From JAAYFJ01 sp964344295 (GTDB taxonomy: Bacteria; Bacillota; Clostridia; Tissierellales; Peptoniphilaceae), in contig CAYFMR010000002.1 in the NCBI GenBank assembly GCA_964344295.1, positions 1-64,000 on the forward strand: a DNA stretch of 64,000 bases. Reading direction: 5' to 3'. The notes under the pieces were generated by a model. The model did not search any database. It saw only the letters and a list, made by a program, of their open reading frames with translations, and was not told the origin of the DNA. A program made the translations under genes and the position numbers. This document shows, one piece after another, positions 35,612 through 43,383 of this stretch (the stretch's first letter is position 1; each line of letters opens with the position of its first letter).

Positions 35612-36112
35612 ATGAAAGCATTTTTTTCTAAGATATTAGATTTTCTTTATGCACTAAAGGATTGGATCCTGATCTTACTCATCGCCTTAGCCGTCATCGC
35701 TACCATCGCTTGGCGATTAGACAGTATGTTTACCCAAAAGCTAAGCACAGAAGAGATCCCCGTCATCTCCGGCGTGGTCAAGGAAGGCCCCTCAGAGGAT
35801 GAAGAGGGCACCACAGCCATTGATCCCAGCCAAGAAGTTACCCCGCCAGAAGAAGGCACTGACGAAACATCAGACACCGCTTCGACTCCCGAAGCACAGG
35901 AACCTACACTGGTCTCTTTGACGATTGATGAGGCCAAAGATGTTTCAGCCATCGGCCAGGCCCTACAGGCTTCCGGTATGATTGAAGACGCCAACGCCTT
36001 TGGAGCGCGGTTAACTGAACGAGAGCGTACAGATGCCCTCATACCCGGCCACTATGAAATCCCCGCCAACTACACCTTAGATCAAATCATCGACTTAATC
36101 ACCACTGAATAA
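35612..36112 (+). CDS. Single-pass membrane protein with MltG/YceG-like C-terminal domain
   Basis: A 166-residue protein: short cytoplasmic start, one membrane span (about residues 14-32), an acidic, Pro/Thr-rich linker (45-100), and a C-terminal domain (about 105-166) resembling the LysM-like N-terminal domain of the endolytic transglycosylase MltG (ALQASGMIEDANAFGARL, LIPGHYEIP). The catalytic part of MltG is absent. Many Clostridia carry such short proteins. ATG at 35612 has AGAGGG upstream. It is monocistronic. Function: likely peptidoglycan-related; unproven. Confidence 0.65.
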   Translation: MKAFFSKILDFLYALKDWILILLIALAVIATIAWRLDSMFTQKLSTEEIPVISGVVKEGPSEDEEGTTAIDPSQEVTPPEEGTDETSDTASTPEAQEPTLVSLTIDEAKDVSAIGQALQASGMIEDANAFGARLTERERTDALIPGHYEIPANYTLDQIIDLITTE

Positions 36113-36121
36113 GCTACAATA

Positions 36122-36148
36122 AAAAATCCGCCCTAAGGGCGGATTTTT
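36122..36148. terminator. Bidirectional terminator
   Basis: AAAAATCCGCCC, loop TAA, GGGCGGATTTTT, a perfect 12-bp stem between the convergent MltG-like and desulfoferrodoxin genes. Confidence 0.9.
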
Positions 36149-36163
36149 CGTCTCAACATTGAC

Positions 36164-36532
36164 TTAAGCTTCGGCTTTCCACAGGCCGTGTAAGTTACAG
36201 AACTCATTGACTTCTACAGGGCCATCGGCGATTTCAAAACAAGCTTTCGGAGCTTCGCCTGGTTTTAATTGTTTGATTTGCAATACATCACCTTGTTGTG
36301 CACTGATGAAAGTGATGTAATGTTTTTCTTGCATGGGGTGTTCCACAGAGCCTACTACGACGTCAATTTTGTTTCCTTCACGAGTCACAGCAGGTACGTG
36401 TTTTTCTTTGGCTGCGTCTACTGTATCAGCTTTTAATTCCACCATGGGTTCACCACAGCAAACTAATTCGCCACCACCTTCGACTAATAGAGCTACAACG
36501 TTACCGCATTTTTCACAATGGAAATATTTCAT
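36164..36532 (-). CDS. dfx: Desulfoferrodoxin (superoxide reductase)
   Basis: A 122-residue 2Fe-type superoxide reductase. An N-terminal desulforedoxin domain (CEKCGN and LVCCGEP, Fe(Cys)4) precedes the catalytic neelaredoxin domain with HVPAV, EHPM, KHYITF and the terminal CNLHG, which give the Fe(His)4Cys centre. It reduces superoxide to hydrogen peroxide in anaerobes, so the host is an oxygen-sensitive organism. It is monocistronic. Confidence 0.95.
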   Translation of the reverse strand: MKYFHCEKCGNVVALLVEGGGELVCCGEPMVELKADTVDAAKEKHVPAVTREGNKIDVVVGSVEHPMQEKHYITFISAQQGDVLQIKQLKPGEAPKACFEIADGPVEVNEFCNLHGLWKAEA

Positions 36533-36570
36533 CTAAATGTTCCTCCTTCAATGTTAGTTAACTCTCTCAG

Positions 36571-36600
36571 ATTATATCTACCCCTTTTTATCTGTTTTAA
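36571..36600 (-). promoter_or_regulatory. Promoter of the desulfoferrodoxin gene
   Basis: Minus-strand TTAAAA (36595-36600), 18-nt spacer, TATAAT (36571-36576), 38 nt before the ATG at 36532. Confidence 0.5.
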
Positions 36601-36662
36601 TAGATGAATTTGAAACTCTTTTCCTTATTCCTGTTTTCTTTCATTCCGATTGGTAAACAAAA

Positions 36663-36691
36663 AGGCAATAGTGCTTTCGCATCTATTGCCT
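36663..36691 (-). terminator. Intrinsic terminator of the candidate RNA
   Basis: On the minus strand AGGCAATAG and ATGC, loop GAAA, GCA-C and CTATTGCCT form a stem with a GAAA tetraloop, followed by TTTTTG. It ends the structured region just upstream on this strand. Confidence 0.8.
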
Positions 36692-36900
36692 AATCTTTTG
36701 CCTAAAATGCCATGAGTCTCCAATAGCCCAGAGCGCGATACTTCATGCACGTGCCAAGTGGCAGCGATGCCCTCATACAACCAGCCCTGTTTCGCTCATG
36801 ATGCAGATGGTTCCTTAGCTCTTCCGAGTTTAGCCGACACAGTCTTTCTTTCGTGGGCCTATGTGCCCAGGGTGTGTTTGAGCTTTGTATCGATCCCATC
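36692..36900 (-). ncRNA. Candidate structured non-coding RNA (raiA-like or unassigned)
   Basis: This 209-base stretch between the lipoprotein gene and its terminator is not coding in a convincing frame but holds nested complementarity on the minus strand. CGATAC (36892-36887) pairs with GTATCG (36741-36736) to close a large multi-branched fold; GGGC-GCCC (36868-36855), ACACA-TGTGT (36876-36837), CTC-GGAA-GAG (36828-36819) and TGCC-ACTT-GGCA (36763-36752) are internal hairpins. GNRA-like loops and the closely following terminator fit a regulatory or stand-alone RNA. Size and shape would fit the raiA motif of Firmicutes, but I cannot confirm the family. The promoter is unclear; it may be read from the upstream gene. 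Confidence 0.5.
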
Positions 36901-36909
36901 TCTAACTGA

Positions 36910-37752
36910 TTATTCAGCCGATTCTAGAGGAAAGACATCACACGACATGGTCTCTGTAAACAAGTCCCCGGAAGTAAAACGATAGTTTGCCTTGATGGTC
37001 CATTCCACCGTTTCCGCTTCTTCGATGCCAGCTTTTTCAAGGGCTTCGTTCGAGAAGAAGAGGTCCGTAATCGCCGTACTGCCCAGCTGCACCAGATGGC
37101 AAGAAAACTCACCGTCACAGGGCACGCCATTGACTTTCGACTCCAACATTTCCAATTCCATCGCGGTTTCTCCCAGATTTTCCACGTGCAGCTTTGCAGC
37201 CAAGCCTTCTTCTCTCTCTTCAAATCCCAATACCACAATTTGCAATTCATTGCGGTCTAGCACCATAGGGAGTCCGTCAATATCCGTATACGTCCAAGGC
37301 TTGGAATCATCGATGGTGACGGTCTGACCCCATTCGTAGGCATAGACCGTTTTGTCCACGTCATCCGCTTCATAGCTCCTGGTCATCAGGTATATTTCTC
37401 TTACGCCACCTAGTTCCACGCCACTATAGGCAAATTTGTCTTCCGGCCATTCGATGACCACCGTCTTGTTTTCCTTAGGTTCCAAGACGATTTCCCAATC
37501 CGGGTCGATATGCTAATCGTTGATCGTGCAATCCTCAAATGTGACGAGCTGCGGCTTATCCCATTGATTTTCCAGCTCAACGCGTAGTGCAAAGGTCTTG
37601 TCCGGCTCATTTCGATATCCAGTTAGCTTACTATGCAAGACATCACTTTCCTCCATGGGAACATCCATTTCTGTCATGTCCGTACCCCCTCCGCCGCATC
37701 CGGTCAGCGCTAAAAGGGTCATGATTAATAATACCGCCACTAACTTTTTCAT
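36910..37752 (-). pseudogene. Lipoprotein gene interrupted by in-frame TAG
   Basis: The reading frame from ATG 37752 to 36910 is continuous except for one TAG at 37513-37515. The first part (79 codons) has a lipoprotein signal peptide ending in LALTGC and the start of an Ig-like domain (ALRVELENQWDKPQLVTF); the second part continues it directly (HIDPDWEIVLEPKENKTVVI, ending LFTETMSCDVFPLESAE). Together this gives a roughly 280-residue Firmicutes-type lipoprotein. The TAG replaces a residue in the NDxHIDPDW strand, where related proteins often carry Tyr. TTG at 37485 could start a separate fragment but lacks export signals. Most likely a nonsense mutation; amber readthrough is possible. GGAGG precedes 37752. 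Confidence 0.75.
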
Positions 37753-37806
37753 GTCTTCCTCCTTTTCAGAATAGATTACCTTTGCGTACAAACATTCCTT
37801 TTTTAT

Positions 37807-37835
37807 ATAATATCATGCTAACGGCATTTTGACCA
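37807..37835 (-). promoter_or_regulatory. Promoter of the interrupted lipoprotein gene
   Basis: Minus-strand TGGTCA (37830-37835), 17-nt spacer, TATTAT (37807-37812) with extended TGA; 54 nt before the ATG. Confidence 0.5.
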
Positions 37836-37923
37836 TGGCCCCTACATCATTTTGCTGTGATCCTGCGCTTTCCTCTGCACTTGCGGTTTATGCTAAAAGT
37901 TAGCCTTTCATTCATCATGCACA

Positions 37924-37961
37924 AAACAAACGCACCTGACTCTCATCAAGTGCGTTTGTTT
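37924..37961 (-). terminator. Terminator of the riboflavin operon
   Basis: A 16-bp stem (AAACAAACGCACTTGA with TCAGGTGCGTTTGTTT, one G-U pair) and loop TGAGAG, 4 nt after the HAD phosphatase stop codon. Confidence 0.8.
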
Positions 37962-37965
37962 GGGT

Positions 37966-38628
37966 TTATACAAGGTTAAGTAGCTCTTCAAAGGCATCAA
38001 TAGTTGCTGTGGCCTCTTTACCTTCTATGGTCTCTCCGAAACCATAGCGACAAAAGACAGCAGGCATATGGTTTTTGTAAGCGGCCTCCATATCGTGGAA
38101 GCGATCCCCCACTACCATTTGCCCTTCCGGGTACTTGTGTCGCATCTGTTTGACAATTTCGTGTTTGGGGATAAAACCAAAGGCCTCAGAGCAAAGAAAA
38201 TCGGTAAAATAGGGCTCTAGTCCATAAGCTTTCATCACTGCATCTTTGTAGACCACTTTGCAGTTACTCATAAAGACCAAAGTATAGCCTCTTCTTTGCA
38301 GTTCATCCAAGGTTTCTTTCACGTGGGGAAAGAGCCTGCCTTGCCCCTGTTCCATCATTTGATTCATGTGTTCGCCCACAAAACGGGACATACGATTGCG
38401 GTCTTCTTCAGAAGCATCAGGCAAAATCTGTTGCCACACATAAGGAGCATTGTGCCCCAAATAGCCTTGCGCTTCTTCATCCGTCGGTAGCGGTAAATCT
38501 GCCAGGCCTTCGCGTTTCATCTCCCGGTAACCGGCGCGCAGGCTCTCACCGTAGATCACAATGGTGTCGTGAAGTGTGCCGTCAAAATCCAGGTAGATGG
38601 TCTTGATATGGCCAAAGGCTTCAGTCAT
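37966..38628 (-). CDS. HAD-family phosphatase at the end of the riboflavin operon
   Basis: A 220-residue HAD hydrolase: motif I YLDFDGTLHD (catalytic Asp), cap helices (35-105), motif II FMSNCK, motif III Lys and motif IV VVGDRFHDMEAA. The ATG overlaps the ribH stop region by 8 nt, so it is translationally coupled to the riboflavin genes. In Bacillus and E. coli, HAD phosphatases carry out the dephosphorylation of 5-amino-6-ribitylaminouracil 5'-phosphate, the step lacking a dedicated rib gene; this gene is a good candidate here. That is inference from position. Other small phosphatase roles remain possible. Confidence 0.8.
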   Translation of the reverse strand: MTEAFGHIKTIYLDFDGTLHDTIVIYGESLRAGYREMKREGLADLPLPTDEEAQGYLGHNAPYVWQQILPDASEEDRNRMSRFVGEHMNQMMEQGQGRLFPHVKETLDELQRRGYTLVFMSNCKVVYKDAVMKAYGLEPYFTDFLCSEAFGFIPKHEIVKQMRHKYPEGQMVVGDRFHDMEAAYKNHMPAVFCRYGFGETIEGKEATATIDAFEELLNLV

Positions 38629-39085
38629 GTAGTTGCTCCATCAAGTTCACCATTTCAATCGCCGTCATGGCCACATCAAAGCCTTTATTACCCGCTTTGG
38701 TACCGGAGCGTTCAATGGCTTGTTCGATGGTATCGGTGGTTAAGACACCAAATAGAACGGGGATTTCCGCTTCCAATCCTACGTGAGCCACGCCTTTGGC
38801 CACTTCATTGGAGACGAAATCAAAGTGGGGTGTGGCTCCGCGGATTACCGCACCCAAGCAAATCACCGCATCATATTTATCGGTCTTCGCCGCCATTTTA
38901 GCTGCCAAGGGAATTTCAAAGGCTCCCGGTACCCAAATAACATCGATTTCTTCTTCTTGGACGCCATGGCGAAATAAAGCGTCTTTCGCTCCGTCTAATA
39001 GTTTGGAGCCAATAAATTCATTAAATCGTCCGATCACAATGCCGTAGCGTTTGCCTTTTGAAATCAGTTTTCCTTCGTAATGCAT
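38621..39085 (-). CDS. ribH: 6,7-dimethyl-8-ribityllumazine synthase
   Basis: A 154-residue lumazine synthase that joins 5-amino-6-ribitylaminouracil with 3,4-dihydroxy-2-butanone 4-phosphate. Signatures include IVIGRFNEFI, VPGAFEIPLAAK, LGAVIRGATPHFDFV and VLTTDTIEQAIERSGTKAGN. ATG at 39085 has GGAGGACACC upstream; the longer reading has none. Part of ribD-ribE-ribBA-ribH. Confidence 0.95.
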   Translation of the reverse strand: MHYEGKLISKGKRYGIVIGRFNEFIGSKLLDGAKDALFRHGVQEEEIDVIWVPGAFEIPLAAKMAAKTDKYDAVICLGAVIRGATPHFDFVSNEVAKGVAHVGLEAEIPVLFGVLTTDTIEQAIERSGTKAGNKGFDVAMTAIEMVNLMEQLHD

Positions 39086-39095
39086 GGTGTCCTCC

Positions 39096-40304
39096 TTATT
39101 TTTCATCCAAGTCTAACATATGGTTCATTTTTTCTTTTTTTGTACGCAGATAAAATGCATCGTGCTCATGGGGAGGAATTTGTAGGGGTACCCGTTCAAT
39201 GATTTCCAGGTTAAAAGCACCTAAGCCATAAACTTTATCCGGGTTGTTAGTCATTAAGCGCATGGTTCTGATTCCCAAGTCCTCTAAGATCTGTGCTCCT
39301 ATGGAGTATTCCCGCAAATCGCTGGGGTAGCCCAGTTTCAAGTTGGCCTCTACTGTATCATAGCCCTGGTCTTGCAGTTCATAAGCACGCAGTTTGTTCA
39401 AAAGACCAATGCCTCTTCCTTCTTGACGCATATACAGGACCACACCTCGACCCTCTTCTTCCACCTTGCGCATCGCCGCTGCAAACTGTTGGCCACAATC
39501 ACAACGAGCAGAGCCAAAGGCATCTCCTGTTAAACATTCGCTGTGTACCCGTACCAGTACATCTTTACCATCGCCTAAGTCTCCTTTGACCAGGGCAACG
39601 TGATGTTCACCGTTTAACTTATTGCGGTAGCCATAAGCAGTAAAGTGACCGTACTTGGTGGGCATATCGGCTTTGGCTACACATTCCACCAGCTTCTCTC
39701 TCTTCTTGCGATACTGCTGCAAATCGCGAATCGTGATAAAGGTCAAGTGATACTCTTTGGCCAGCTGTTTCAATTCCGTGGTACGCATCATGTTCCCATC
39801 ATCCGCCATAATTTCACAGCAAATGCCTACTTCTTTTAAACCGGCAAATCGCATTAAGTCCACTGTCGCTTCCGTATGACCCTCACGCATCAATACGCCA
39901 CCGGGGCGAGCGATTAGGGGAAACATGTGGCCGGGGCGTTTGAAATCTTCCGGCTTAGCATTTTCATCGGCACACTTCATTGCCGTATAGGATCTTTCGA
40001 CTGCGGAAATCCCCGTTCCGGTGTCCACGTGGTCAATGGATACCGTAAATGCGGTGCCGTTATCGTCAGTATTATTTTGCACCATTTGTTCCAGGCCCAG
40101 ACGACGACCGATCTCTTCGCTCATAGGCATACAGATCAGACCTTTTCCATGAGTGGCCATAAAGTTAATGTTTTCCGTGGTCGCAAATTCTCCCGCACAG
40201 ATGAAATCCCCTTCGTTTTCTCGATCGGGATCATCGGTGACGATGATAACCTTACCTTGTCTTAAGTCTTCTAAAGCCTGCTCTACCGTTCCAAATTCAC
40301 TCAT
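39096..40304 (-). CDS. ribBA: Bifunctional DHBP synthase/GTP cyclohydrolase II
   Basis: A 402-residue fusion. The N-terminal half (1-200) is 3,4-dihydroxy-2-butanone-4-phosphate synthase with TDDPDRENEGDFICAGEF and RPGHMFPL-type substrate loops; the C-terminal half is GTP cyclohydrolase II with the zinc motif ECLTGDAFGSARCDCGQQ and RQEGRGIGL. It supplies both precursors of the pathway. GGAGG precedes the ATG. Confidence 0.95.
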   Translation of the reverse strand: MSEFGTVEQALEDLRQGKVIIVTDDPDRENEGDFICAGEFATTENINFMATHGKGLICMPMSEEIGRRLGLEQMVQNNTDDNGTAFTVSIDHVDTGTGISAVERSYTAMKCADENAKPEDFKRPGHMFPLIARPGGVLMREGHTEATVDLMRFAGLKEVGICCEIMADDGNMMRTTELKQLAKEYHLTFITIRDLQQYRKKREKLVECVAKADMPTKYGHFTAYGYRNKLNGEHHVALVKGDLGDGKDVLVRVHSECLTGDAFGSARCDCGQQFAAAMRKVEEEGRGVVLYMRQEGRGIGLLNKLRAYELQDQGYDTVEANLKLGYPSDLREYSIGAQILEDLGIRTMRLMTNNPDKVYGLGAFNLEIIERVPLQIPPHEHDAFYLRTKKEKMNHMLDLDEK

Positions 40305-40313
40305 TTCTTCCTC

Positions 40314-40955
40314 CTATAGAAAACCGTGTTCTCTTAAAAACGACTCCGTGACGCCCGTTTGTGCCTTTTCACGATGCACCATGTGATAAATATATTTTCC
40401 TACAATATCACATTCAATGTTAATGAGGTCACCCGGCCTTTTACGTAATAGCGTACTGTCTTTTCCCGTGGTGGGAATAATGGACACCGTCAACTCGGGA
40501 TCTTTGACTTCCACCAAGGTCAAGCTGATACCGTCTAGGGCGATACTTCCTTGATTTACCATAAAATCAAAGAGTTTGGATTCTGTTCGTATCGTGACGA
40601 TGTGGGCCTGATCGGTGGGCTGAATGGAGACTAACGTCCCTACTCCATCGACGTGGCCTTGGACGATATGCCCATCCAAGCGTCCCGTTGCCGGCAAAGC
40701 CCGCTCCAAGTTCACCGGGCTTCCCCCCGTCAGCGCATGAAAACTGGAGAGTTTAACTGTCTGAGGCATCACATCTGCAGTAAAATAATCCTCTCCCATG
40801 GAAGTCACCGTCAAACACACGCCATTGGTGGCAATGCTGTCTCCCACTTTAGTGCCTTCTAGCACCGTCGATGCCCCAATTGTAGCCTCATAGGCACGTC
40901 CACGAGGGGCTAAGCGTTTCAACACGCCGATTTCTTCAATGATTCCTGTAAACAT
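40314..40955 (-). CDS. ribE: Riboflavin synthase, alpha chain
   Basis: A 213-residue riboflavin synthase made of two lumazine-binding repeats: MFTGIIEEIG to VKLSSFHAL, then GRLDGHIVQGHVDGVG to RKRPGDLINIECD. It dismutates two lumazines to riboflavin. The ATG at 40955 follows GGAGGTGACC; an in-frame GTG lies within that site. It overlaps ribD by 20 nt. Confidence 0.95.
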   Translation of the reverse strand: MFTGIIEEIGVLKRLAPRGRAYEATIGASTVLEGTKVGDSIATNGVCLTVTSMGEDYFTADVMPQTVKLSSFHALTGGSPVNLERALPATGRLDGHIVQGHVDGVGTLVSIQPTDQAHIVTIRTESKLFDFMVNQGSIALDGISLTLVEVKDPELTVSIIPTTGKDSTLLRKRPGDLINIECDIVGKYIYHMVHREKAQTGVTESFLREHGFL

Positions 40956-42048
40956 GGTCACCTCCTAGACTGGCCGTCAGCAACAGATCGTCTCCCACGC
41001 GTTCGATAGCCGTCCATGCCGCTGGTAAGGCTTCCTCCATCTTCAATGGCATGCGACCTTGGATAAATCCCGGCGCCTCTTGATCCCCCAAGACCTTGGG
41101 AGCGATGAAAAGGGCCAGTTCTTCCACCAAATTGGCTTCCCAAAGGCTCTTCGCCAACCTGGGACCTCCTTCGGCCATCACAGTGGCGATTTGTCTTTTC
41201 CCCAAATCTTCCATGACCTTGGTCAAATCCACTTGTCCTTCTTTGGCCGGAAAGCTGATCACCGCCACTTCACCATGGCTCATCAGCTCTTCGCGCCTTT
41301 GTTCATCAATGACTTCTGTGGTGTAAATCAGCGTCTGACCTTCTTCCTTTAGCATTGCGGCATCGGCAGGAAAGCGTAACTTGCTATCAATGACAATACG
41401 CAACGGATTCGTCCCGTTCTCCATGCGGCAAGTCAAGCGCGGATTGTCTTTTAACACGGTGCCAATCCCCACCATAATCCCCTGGTACTCATGGCGCCAT
41501 TGATGCACCAGAGCCCGAGAAGCTTCTCCAGAGACCCATCGGCTATGACCGGTGCGAGTGGCTACCTTGCCGTCTAAAGTCACTGCCGATTTCAAAAGCA
41601 CATAAGGACGGCGTTGGGTAACGTAGTGGATAAACCCTTTATTCAATGCTCGAGCTTCTTTTTCCAATACACCCACTTCTACGGCAACGCCTGCCTCTCG
41701 CAAGCGTTGTAAACCTTTTCCCGCCACTTGCGGATTAGGATCTTTCATAGCCACCACCACGCGACCGATGCCCGCTCGGATGATGGCCTCTGTACAAGGA
41801 GGTTGTTTCCCGTAATGGCAACATGGCTCCAAGGTCACATACATTGTCGTTCCATCTAACGGAGCCTTAGCGCAGCTGATGGCCTCTACTTCTGCATGTG
41901 GCTCTCCAAAGGCATGATGATAGCCTTCAGCTACTACCTCATCTCCTCTGACCACCACAGCTCCCACCATCGGGTTAGCCCCGGTATAGCCCTTTCCCTT
42001 TTCGGCTAATTTCAACGCCCGAGACATCCATTTTTCATGTTTGTCCAT
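40936..42048 (-). CDS. ribD: Riboflavin biosynthesis deaminase/reductase
   Basis: A 370-residue fusion. The deaminase half (1-145) has HAEVEA (His51) and PCCHYGKQPPC (Cys76, Cys85) for zinc; the reductase half (150-370) begins YVLLKSAVTLDGKVATRTG and includes VMAEGGPRLAKSL. It carries out the second and third steps after GTP opening. The ATG at 42048 has AGAGGTG 4 nt upstream. It is the first gene after the FMN riboswitch. Confidence 0.95.
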   Translation of the reverse strand: MDKHEKWMSRALKLAEKGKGYTGANPMVGAVVVRGDEVVAEGYHHAFGEPHAEVEAISCAKAPLDGTTMYVTLEPCCHYGKQPPCTEAIIRAGIGRVVVAMKDPNPQVAGKGLQRLREAGVAVEVGVLEKEARALNKGFIHYVTQRRPYVLLKSAVTLDGKVATRTGHSRWVSGEASRALVHQWRHEYQGIMVGIGTVLKDNPRLTCRMENGTNPLRIVIDSKLRFPADAAMLKEEGQTLIYTTEVIDEQRREELMSHGEVAVISFPAKEGQVDLTKVMEDLGKRQIATVMAEGGPRLAKSLWEANLVEELALFIAPKVLGDQEAPGFIQGRMPLKMEEALPAAWTAIERVGDDLLLTASLGGDHVYRNH

Positions 42049-42063
42049 GGCACACCTCTTTTC

Positions 42064-42093
42064 AAAAAATGCCCTGTCAAAAATAGACAGGGC
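42064..42093 (-). terminator. Riboswitch-controlled terminator
   Basis: GCCCTGTC, loop TATTTTT, GACAGGGC, followed by ATTTTTTG on the minus strand. It is the expression platform of the FMN riboswitch. Its GCCCTGTC arm is complementary to the 5' CAGGGCAGGG of the aptamer, a possible antiterminator. Confidence 0.85.
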
Positions 42094-42113
42094 AAAATAC
42101 ACATGAAAAAAAC

Positions 42114-42218
42114 ATCCTCTTCCATCCAGACTATACTGTCGGTCTCGGAATCTCACCGAGTCAGCTTGCGCTCGCGGACTATACCGCCGGTCGGGAATTG
42201 CACCCTGCCCTGAAGATG
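42114..42218 (-). ncRNA. FMN riboswitch (RFN element)
   Basis: Conserved blocks match the RFN consensus on the minus strand: CTTCAGGGCAGGGTGCAATT, CCCGACCGGCGGTATAG, CCGCGAGC, CGGTGAGATTCCGAGACCG, CAGTATAGTCTGGATGGAAG. FMN binding is expected to favour the downstream terminator and shut off the riboflavin operon. Confidence 0.95.
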
Positions 42219-42240
42219 AAACATTTATGATTGCGAATAC

Positions 42241-42269
42241 ATACTACCAGAAAGATAAAACCCTGTCAA
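42241..42269 (-). promoter_or_regulatory. Promoter of the riboflavin operon
   Basis: Minus-strand TTGACA (42264-42269), 17-nt spacer, TAGTAT (42241-42246) with extended TGG. The TTGACA contains the TGA stop codon of the upstream phosphodiesterase gene. Confidence 0.7.
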
Positions 42270-42745
42270 GCCGTCACGGCCATATGAGTGAAAAACAGCT
42301 CACCATCCTTGACTTCCAAGATCATCACTGACGGCGCATATCCTCCTCGTGGCAAGGTCGGTGATCCAGGGTTAGCCACGTGGATTCCCCGTTGGTATCG
42401 ATGATACGGGCGGTGCGTGTGGCCAAAGAGTAAGGCGTCGACTCCTTTCGCTTGAGCCAGTCGCCACAAATTTTCTTCATCCGTTAAGTTCAACCGATGA
42501 CCATGCGCCAAGAGCACCTTATGTCCCCCAACCAGTACCGTGCGCTCTTGCACCAAGTGCTTACCATCTCCATTGCCTGCCACAGCATAAAGAGGGAGCG
42601 CTAACTTTTGTGCCAAAAGTTGTCCGTCCTCTACATAATCACCCAAATGAATCAGTCCCGTAAACGGGCCGTGAGTGTGCACAAACTTTTTCACCTGCGT
42701 CGTAATCCCGTGGGTGTCAGCCACCACAAGCAGTCGTTCTCTCAT
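42266..42745 (-). CDS. YfcE/MJ0936-type metallophosphodiesterase
   Basis: A 159-residue phosphodiesterase with the binuclear metal motifs VADTHG, HLGDYVEDG, AGNGDG and FGHTHRPYH. It cleaves phosphodiester bonds of unknown physiological substrate. ATG overlaps the rdgB stop codon (ATGA), so the two are coupled. Confidence 0.88.
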   Translation of the reverse strand: MRERLLVVADTHGITTQVKKFVHTHGPFTGLIHLGDYVEDGQLLAQKLALPLYAVAGNGDGKHLVQERTVLVGGHKVLLAHGHRLNLTDEENLWRLAQAKGVDALLFGHTHRPYHRYQRGIHVANPGSPTLPRGGYAPSVMILEVKDGELFFTHMAVTA

Positions 42746-43332
42746 TGAGCTAGCCACTCCCTAAGTTTTTCCAACGCTCTCCCGCGATGAGAGATGGCAT
42801 TTTTCTCATCTTCATGGTACTGCCCAAACGTTCTCGTATCACCTTCTGGATAGAAAAGCGGATCATATCCGAAGCCCTGACTTCCCACCAGCTCGTGAGC
42901 GATAGCACCGTCTACACGGCCGCTAAGATACGTCGTTTCTCCTTGCGGGTCCACCAAGGCCAACACGGTGGCAAAGTGTGCTTGACGATTGGTTTCATGC
43001 TCCATCAGCTTTAATAGCTTTGCATTGTTCGCCGCATCATCATGGCCTTCACCGGCAAACCTGGCAGAATGAACACCGGGCGCTCCTCCAAGCGCATCCA
43101 CAAAGAGTCCGCTATCATCAGCTAACACAAAGCCACCTGTGTGTCTCCAAGTCGCCATGGCTTTCTTTTGGGCATTACCTTCCAAATTAGGAGCATTTTC
43201 TACGACCTCGGGTACCGCCCCTAATACTTCTTTCACCGTTTTGACCTCAAAAGGCAAGTCAGCCAACACATGTCTGATCTCATGGACTTTGTGTTCACTG
43301 CCCGTAGCCAGGATTATGGTTTTTACTTTCAT
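42742..43332 (-). CDS. rdgB: XTP/dITP diphosphatase
   Basis: A 196-residue house-cleaning nucleotide pyrophosphatase of the Ham1/RdgB family that removes XTP, dITP and ITP. Signatures include LATGSEHKVHEI, VLADDSGLFVDAL, GAPGVHSARFAGEG, GSQGFGYDPLFYP and KNAISHRGRALEKL. Divergent from the DUF4364 gene. Confidence 0.94.
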   Translation of the reverse strand: MKVKTIILATGSEHKVHEIRHVLADLPFEVKTVKEVLGAVPEVVENAPNLEGNAQKKAMATWRHTGGFVLADDSGLFVDALGGAPGVHSARFAGEGHDDAANNAKLLKLMEHETNRQAHFATVLALVDPQGETTYLSGRVDGAIAHELVGSQGFGYDPLFYPEGDTRTFGQYHEDEKNAISHRGRALEKLREWLAQ

Positions 43333-43361
43333 TGTGCATCCTTTCTGTTACATGATATAAT
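43332..43361 (+). promoter_or_regulatory. Promoter of the DUF4364 gene
   Basis: TTGTGC (43332-43337), 18-nt spacer, TATAAT (43356-43361) with extended TGA, 22 nt before the GTG start. The -35 overlaps the rdgB start codon on the other strand. Confidence 0.6.
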
Positions 43362-43383
43362 CGTTATAGAGGAGGTTAAGAGG

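Noticed and set aside
36702..36899. 65-residue ORF (and a 75-residue ORF on the other strand, 36758-36985) over the RNA candidate
   Set aside because: No ribosome sites, low-complexity reading on both strands and strong hairpin structure argue for RNA instead of protein.
36910..37485. Separate 191-residue gene starting at TTG 37485
   Set aside because: It lacks a signal peptide and ribosome site, and its sequence continues the upstream lipoprotein in the same frame past the TAG.
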